Under the pieces are notes generated by a model. It ran no database searches, was not told where the DNA came from, and saw only the letters and a list, made by a program, of their open reading frames with translations. Below, piece after piece: positions 1 through 3,477 of a DNA stretch of 6,466 nt. The DNA is from Clostridia bacterium (GTDB taxonomy: Bacteria; Bacillota_A; Clostridia; Oscillospirales; CAG-272), in NCBI GenBank assembly GCA_017542695.1, contig JAFXWT010000040.1, positions 1 through 6,466 of the forward strand, read 5' to 3'. The first letter of the stretch is position 1; each line of letters opens with the position of its first letter. Made by a program: the position numbers and the translations under genes.

Positions 1-8
1 AATCTCAT
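1..8 (-). CDS. start of an unidentified gene leaving the window (partial)
   Basis: Only eight bases are visible. Read on the minus strand, an ATG (complement of 6-8) is followed by AGA TT, so the product would begin Met-Arg-. The call rests on context. A strong ribosome binding site (GGAGG, complement of 14-18) lies five bases upstream, and a TATAAT box (complement of 47-52) lies 38 bases before the start. The gene upstream on the same strand ends at a terminator, so this one likely has its own transcript. Nothing can be said about its function. Confidence 0.5.
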
Positions 9-13
9 TTTTA

Positions 14-52
14 CCTCCGTCGTTTCGTTTTTTATCTTTCGACATGATTATA
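14..52 (-). promoter_or_regulatory. candidate promoter and ribosome binding site for the leftmost gene
   Basis: On the minus strand, TATAAT (complement of 47-52) matches the sigma-A -10 consensus, with transcription expected to begin near 40. GGAGG (complement of 14-18) sits five bases before the ATG. No good -35 box is seen at 16-18 bp spacing, so the promoter call is weaker than the ribosome binding site call. Confidence 0.45.
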
Positions 53-93
53 CAACGAGTAATGTACCGTTTTCGGGATGTTTCCCAAAAGCT

Positions 94-122
94 AAAAAGG
101 ATCGCTTTTTGCGATCCTTTTT
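94..122 (-). terminator. intrinsic terminator of the Sel1-repeat gene, possibly bidirectional
   Basis: A perfect inverted repeat pairs 94-105 (AAAAAGGATCGC) with 111-122 (GCGATCCTTTTT) around a five-base loop. On the minus strand the stem contains GGATCGC/GCGATCC and ends in a run of five T, as expected of a Rho-independent terminator. The hairpin overlaps the TAA stop codon of the Sel1 gene (complement of 121-123). The A and T runs are symmetrical, so it could also stop transcription arriving on the plus strand. Confidence 0.85.
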
Positions 123-837
123 ACCATCCGAGTCGGCGACGCCTATCTTTAATTTGTATTTCTGTATATGCTCTGAAATATCGCGCGGCTTCTTTATAAT
201 TGCCTTCCGATTCAAAATGGTCGGCAAGCTTATGTATTGCCGCTTCATTTTCTCCGCGGGCTGACTCTTTGAGCAGTTCAAGAGCGAGATCAACGTTCTT
301 TTCAACTCCTTGACCGTAATAATATCTGTGACCGAGACGGTTCTGCGCGGCGGCGACGCCTTCTTTGGCGCGCGATATGTCTTCAAAAAGCGCATCTTCG
401 CTGGCTTTTTCACCGAAATAAGCCTCATTATTAATCAGCCGACTGATCCGTGCGCTTTCAGCGTCACCCCACGGGTCCGGGTAATTTACAAGATCGCTTG
501 CGATATTTGCTTCTGCCGCTTTGTACCATTTAAGCGCGCTTTTGTAATTACGTCTGACCCCGAGCCCGTTTTCATAGCATCTTCCAAGCGCGAACATGGC
601 GTATGTGCTGTAGTTGCGTGATTGCTTGCGGGGTTTAACCATTGATCCGACCGTGAAAGCGTATTTTTGCTTCGCGGCGCGTTTCAAAAGAGCAACAGCT
701 TTTGGTAAAAGCTCTGCCTTGCCGGTTGATAAAAACAGTATACCAAGGCAGTATTCAGCGCGGTGATAACCTTCTTTTTCAGCGGCAATCCAGATTTCAA
801 ACAGCTTTTCAAAATGCTTATCATATTCAACGGACAT
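121..837 (-). CDS. Sel1-like repeat protein
   Basis: This 238-residue protein is made largely of Sel1-like (TPR-related) helical repeats. The clearest units are residues 27-59 (AEYCLGILF...KAVALLKRAA), 79-111 (AMFALGRCYENGLGV...KSALKWYKAA) and 163-195 (AQNRLGHRYYYGQGV...LALELLKESA). A degenerate C-terminal unit covers about 199-224 (IHKLADHFES...YKEAARYFRAY). The LG-x-x-Y-x-x-G-x-GV and A-L-x-W-x-x-x-A signatures are visible in the middle units. There is no signal peptide or membrane segment, so it is probably a cytosolic scaffold; no enzymatic motif is seen. The start is supported by AGGAGG (complement of 846-851) eight bases upstream. It is transcribed divergently from the ATPase gene, ends in a hairpin terminator, and is probably monocistronic. 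Sel1 proteins form protein-protein interaction surfaces, but the partner here is unknown. The repeat assignment is secure, the role is not. Confidence 0.9.
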   Translation of the reverse strand: MSVEYDKHFEKLFEIWIAAEKEGYHRAEYCLGILFLSTGKAELLPKAVALLKRAAKQKYAFTVGSMVKPRKQSRNYSTYAMFALGRCYENGLGVRRNYKSALKWYKAAEANIASDLVNYPDPWGDAESARISRLINNEAYFGEKASEDALFEDISRAKEGVAAAQNRLGHRYYYGQGVEKNVDLALELLKESARGENEAAIHKLADHFESEGNYKEAARYFRAYTEIQIKDRRRRLGW

Positions 838-845
838 TTTGGCTT

Positions 846-873
846 CCTCCTACTCTTTATCGCGATTGTATCA
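846..873 (-). promoter_or_regulatory. extended -10 promoter and ribosome binding site of the Sel1 gene
   Basis: On the minus strand, TGATACAAT (complement of 865-873) fits an extended -10 element (TGn plus TACAAT, one mismatch from TATAAT). The -35 position 17 bp away reads CACTTT, a poor match, which is common with extended -10 promoters. AGGAGG (complement of 846-851) follows and decides the start at 837. The predicted 5' leader is only about 20 bases. Confidence 0.55.
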
Positions 874-902
874 CAATTCTCGAGACAAAAGTGGCGCATA
901 AA

Positions 903-980
903 GGTGAAATTAATTGAGCAAAATTAGTTGTAAATGGTGAAATTAATTGCAAGAATACATTGACAAAAGGTGAAATTAAT
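903..980 (+). repeat. three direct repeats of GGTGAAATTAAT with exact 33-bp period
   Basis: The 12-base core GGTGAAATTAAT occurs at 903-914, 936-947 and 969-980, each start exactly 33 bp after the last. Each core is preceded by AA(A/T), and the first two copies extend to GGTGAAATTAATTG. Sequence between the cores is not conserved. The even period, about three helical turns, would place all copies on roughly the same face of the DNA. The third copy fills most of the spacer of the ATPase promoter, so the array is probably an operator for a repressor that binds cooperatively. The regulator is unknown and could be the ATPase itself or something outside the window. Confidence 0.85.
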
Positions 981-988
981 GATATAAT
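960..988 (+). promoter_or_regulatory. consensus sigma-A promoter of the AAA_14/DUF4143 ATPase gene
   Basis: TTGACA (960-965) and TATAAT (983-988) are both perfect hexamers separated by the optimal 17 bp. Transcription should start near 995, giving a leader of about 23 bases. A promoter this strong in front of a potentially costly gene, with a repeat lying in the spacer, suggests it is normally held under repression. Confidence 0.85.
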
Positions 989-1001
989 CAAATTGCAAAA
1001 C

Positions 1002-1010
1002 GAGAGGAGA
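1002..1010 (+). promoter_or_regulatory. ribosome binding site of the ATPase gene
   Basis: GAGAGGAGA contains AGGAG at 1005-1009, eight bases before the ATG at 1018. It fixes that codon as the start. Confidence 0.8.
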
Positions 1011-1017
1011 GCAGTCT

Positions 1018-2382
1018 ATGTACAGAAACGCTATCGCTAATCTTGAACGATGGAACAATAATAGCAGAAGGAAGCCAATGATAGTCTGGGGTGCAAGGCA
1101 AGTCGGCAAAACGTACCTTGTTAAAGATATTTTCGCTGAACAATACTACAAAAACAATTATCTGTATATTGATTTTCGCATTGAAGACGATATTAGAGAC
1201 TACTGTGAAAACCACGTTTCTGCAAAAGAAATCGTGGAGTTTATTGCCGCAGTAAAGAATAAAAGAATTGATGGGCACACTCTTTTGATATTTGATGAGA
1301 TCCAAGAGTGCCCCGGAATAATTACGGCGCTGAAATACTTCTGTCAGGATATGCGTGAGATTCCTGTTATCGCAACTGGTTCTATGGTCAGGATAAAGCT
1401 CCAGAGGTTAAGTCGTAAGCGTGGGGCGGGAAGCGGAAAGCCCTTTTTATTCCCGGTCGGCAAGATAAATCAGATGACGGTTTATCCCATGACATTTGAT
1501 GAGTACCTTATAAATTCGAATAAGGTTCTTTATGACGTTATACGTGACGCATATAATGAGCGAAAGCCTCTGACGGAAGAAATGCACAAGCTGGCACTTG
1601 ACACGGTATATAAGTATTTGCTTATAGGTGGAATGCCCGATGCAGTCCAAACATTCCTTGATACAGGCAGTTATTTGGAATCGAGAGAAGTACTGATCGA
1701 CTTGTATGACAACTATCTCTCTGACATGGAATTGTATCAGGCAAGTCCTGAGGCAATTATCCGTTCCCGTAAGATCTTTCGTGGAATATTTACCGAGCTC
1801 AATAAAGAGTCGAAAAATTTCAAGTCAGGGTTGATTGAAACAGGAAGCAAAACCCGCGATATGAAAACGCCTATTGATTGGCTGACAATGGCGTACGTTG
1901 TTCATCAGTCGTTCCAGCTCGACGAACACGTTACGATGCCGTTCACGGACAAAAACGAATCGAGTTTCAGGCTCTTCCTTTGCGACATCGGTATGTTCAC
2001 TTATCAAAGCGGTATTAATTCGGCGTCATTCATTTCGGGTGATTCAAATAATACGCTGTCCGGCATTTTCTTTGAAAACTTTATTGCAAATGAGCTTTCC
2101 GCGCGCGGGATCGGTTTGTATTATTGGTGTGGGAAGAGAAGCGCGGAGCTTGAATTCATAGTCGAGTCGGGCAATAAGATTTATCCGATAGACGTTAAGA
2201 AGAATAAGGGCTCACTTCACTCTCTCGCAAAATTTGCAGATCACAATCACTTTGAAGCGGCAATAAAAGTTTCCGCAAATAATTTCGGTTACAGCGCGGA
2301 AAAGAAGCTGTTGACCGTTCCGTTTTATATGTTTTTCCTTGTTGCAGATGATCTTTCTGCAGGGTCGTTGAGATTGGAATAG
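1018..2382 (+). CDS. AAA_14-type ATPase with C-terminal DUF4143 domain
   Basis: This 454-residue protein has an N-terminal P-loop ATPase domain. Walker A is GARQVGKT (25-32), Walker B is LLIFDEIQ (89-96), and a sensor-1-like strand follows at IATGSM (118-123). The segment FPVGKINQM...YPMTFDEYL is typical of the AAA_14 family. The C-terminal part matches DUF4143, a PD-(D/E)xK-like fold. AELEFIVE (376-383) followed by IYPIDVKK (388-395) keeps acidic E377/E379 and the D392-V-K394 signature, so a nuclease-type site may be present. Length is normal for the family and the frame is intact. There is no signal peptide or membrane span, so it should be cytosolic. The family is widespread, often single-gene and mobile, with poorly known function. 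It has its own strong promoter carrying three operator-like repeats and lies 108 bp upstream of the restriction-modification-like operon on the same strand. Family assignment is firm. A nuclease or defence role is inference only. Confidence 0.92.
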   Translation: MYRNAIANLERWNNNSRRKPMIVWGARQVGKTYLVKDIFAEQYYKNNYLYIDFRIEDDIRDYCENHVSAKEIVEFIAAVKNKRIDGHTLLIFDEIQECPGIITALKYFCQDMREIPVIATGSMVRIKLQRLSRKRGAGSGKPFLFPVGKINQMTVYPMTFDEYLINSNKVLYDVIRDAYNERKPLTEEMHKLALDTVYKYLLIGGMPDAVQTFLDTGSYLESREVLIDLYDNYLSDMELYQASPEAIIRSRKIFRGIFTELNKESKNFKSGLIETGSKTRDMKTPIDWLTMAYVVHQSFQLDEHVTMPFTDKNESSFRLFLCDIGMFTYQSGINSASFISGDSNNTLSGIFFENFIANELSARGIGLYYWCGKRSAELEFIVESGNKIYPIDVKKNKGSLHSLAKFADHNHFEAAIKVSANNFGYSAEKKLLTVPFYMFFLVADDLSAGSLRLE

Positions 2383-2447
2383 TGTAGTTTAGCAAATTGT
2401 ATTGTTTGCAATCTATTAATGTTCCATTTATTGGACAAGTTACTTAG

Positions 2448-2490
2448 TATAATTAATAGTGAAAATGGTGGAAAAATAAGACGGATAATT
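2448..2490 (+). promoter_or_regulatory. candidate promoter and leader of the restriction-modification-like operon
   Basis: TATAAT at 2448-2453 is a perfect -10 box, but the -35 position 17 bp upstream reads CATTTA, so the promoter would be weak or activator-dependent. Transcription would begin near 2460, about 30 bases before the ATG at 2491. The only ribosome-binding-site-like sequence close to that start is a short GGA at 2483-2485, five bases away. GGTGG at 2467-2471 is too far. Weak initiation may keep expression low. Confidence 0.5.
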
Positions 2491-3477
2491 ATGAATAGAA
2501 ACTTGATCGATATTAAAGAAAACTATATAAATCAACTTGATACCGAGCTTCTTTCGATCCTCCTGAAGGATCGTTCATCGGGGCAGAATATTATCTGGGC
2601 AACCGATAATTATGCTCCACGTGGGTTTGGATATCAAAGTTACGATAATATCACCGTTCAATCCGTAACAGGATATAACGGCAATGTTGTTAAACCGCGC
2701 GTTGAGAAATCGAAAAAAGAACAAACCGAGCGAATCAAGCAAAAAGCAGAGGTTTTTACCCCTTCGTGGATTTGTAACAAGCAAAACAACCTTGTTGATA
2801 ACGCTTGGTTTGGTGAAGACTTCGTTTTCAATACTGAGAACGAGAAAACTTGGACTTCTACCAAGAAAAAGATTCCTTTCCCCACACCTACCGGCAAAAC
2901 GTGGCAAGACTATGTTTCGGATACACGTCTTGAGATCACCTGCGGCGAAGCGCCGTATCTCGCGAGTCGCTATGATACGGTTTCCGGCGAGTATATCATC
3001 GTTGAATCGCGTATAGGACTGCTTGATAGAAAGCTCCGTGTCGTATCCGAGAATACGGATTCTGAAGAAGACTGGCTTAAATGGGCGATCGTTGCTTTTC
3101 AAAACACGTATGGTTTTGACTGGCAAGGAGATAACGTCCTTCTCGCCCGCGAAAACCTGTTGTTCACATTTGCAGATTACTATCAAGCAAAATTCAGAAT
3201 GCCAACGACTGCTGAGATGTTACGGAAAATTGCAGAAATCCTTTCTTGGAATATATGGCAGATGGACGGCTTGAAGTTCGTTATTCCAAACAGTTGCCAA
3301 AATATAACGGAAGCACAGCTTGATTTGTTTGGAAATATTGAAGAAGCAAAGCCTTGTCCTGGATGCACAAAAAACGATCCGTATTCGCATACCGGAATCT
3401 ATTGCAAAATCAAAGACTGGAAAGCAAATAAAACGGTGAAATTCGTTTCACTGCTTAAACAAGGGAGGTCCCTATGA
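2491..3477 (+). CDS. restriction-modification 'subunit M'-like protein lacking a catalytic NPPY motif
   Basis: This is a 328-residue protein of a family commonly labelled restriction endonuclease subunit M. An ATG at 2419 would add 24 residues. The later start is chosen because the -10 box (2448-2453) lies after 2419, no ribosome binding site precedes 2419, and the conserved-looking part begins at LIDIKENYINQLDTELLS. Visible blocks are KAEVFTPSWIC (86-95, like the helix before methyltransferase motif I), RLEITCGEAPYL (146-157, motif-I-like), RIGLLDRKL (174-182), WQGDNVLLAREN (211-222) and WNIWQMDGLK (253-262). The C-terminal Cys/His set C289, C292, H300, C305 could bind zinc. No (N/D/S)PP(Y/F/W) tetrapeptide exists anywhere, so it may not methylate DNA by itself. 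It could bind S-adenosylmethionine or DNA, or act as a co-factor for the large enzyme, whose ATG overlaps its TGA. Family call is likely; biochemical role is inferred. Confidence 0.82.
   Translation: MNRNLIDIKENYINQLDTELLSILLKDRSSGQNIIWATDNYAPRGFGYQSYDNITVQSVTGYNGNVVKPRVEKSKKEQTERIKQKAEVFTPSWICNKQNNLVDNAWFGEDFVFNTENEKTWTSTKKKIPFPTPTGKTWQDYVSDTRLEITCGEAPYLASRYDTVSGEYIIVESRIGLLDRKLRVVSENTDSEEDWLKWAIVAFQNTYGFDWQGDNVLLARENLLFTFADYYQAKFRMPTTAEMLRKIAEILSWNIWQMDGLKFVIPNSCQNITEAQLDLFGNIEEAKPCPGCTKNDPYSHTGIYCKIKDWKANKTVKFVSLLKQGRSL
3463..3469 (+). promoter_or_regulatory. ribosome binding site of the helicase-methyltransferase gene
   Basis: GGGAGGT lies five bases before the ATG at 3474, inside the end of the upstream gene. 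This site is much stronger than that of the upstream gene. Together with the ATGA overlap it implies coupled or reinforced translation of the second cistron. AGGG (3462-3465) and CCCT (3470-3473) could pair around it and partly hide it, but a 4-bp stem is marginal. Confidence 0.75.

Noticed and set aside
48..621. Alternative reading frames over and opposite the Sel1 gene (for example 48-428 minus and 310-621 plus)
   Set aside because: They overlap the well-supported Sel1 frame, lack ribosome binding sites and show no recognisable domain. The 48-428 frame also runs through the terminator hairpin.
903..980. Short regularly spaced repeats as a possible CRISPR array
   Set aside because: The repeat core is only 12 bp with 21 bp between copies, there are only three copies, and they overlap a promoter. 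CRISPR repeats are normally over 20 bp and no cas gene is present.
2392..2409. Inverted repeat GCAAA...TTTGC just after the ATPase stop as a terminator
   Set aside because: The stem is only five mostly A-T pairs with an eight-base loop and no T-run follows. No convincing terminator separates the ATPase gene from the downstream operon.
2575..3186. A 203-residue frame on the minus strand opposite the subunit M-like gene
   Set aside because: It is the antisense shadow of a clearly conserved-looking protein, has no ribosome binding site at its start, and its composition is unlike a real protein.
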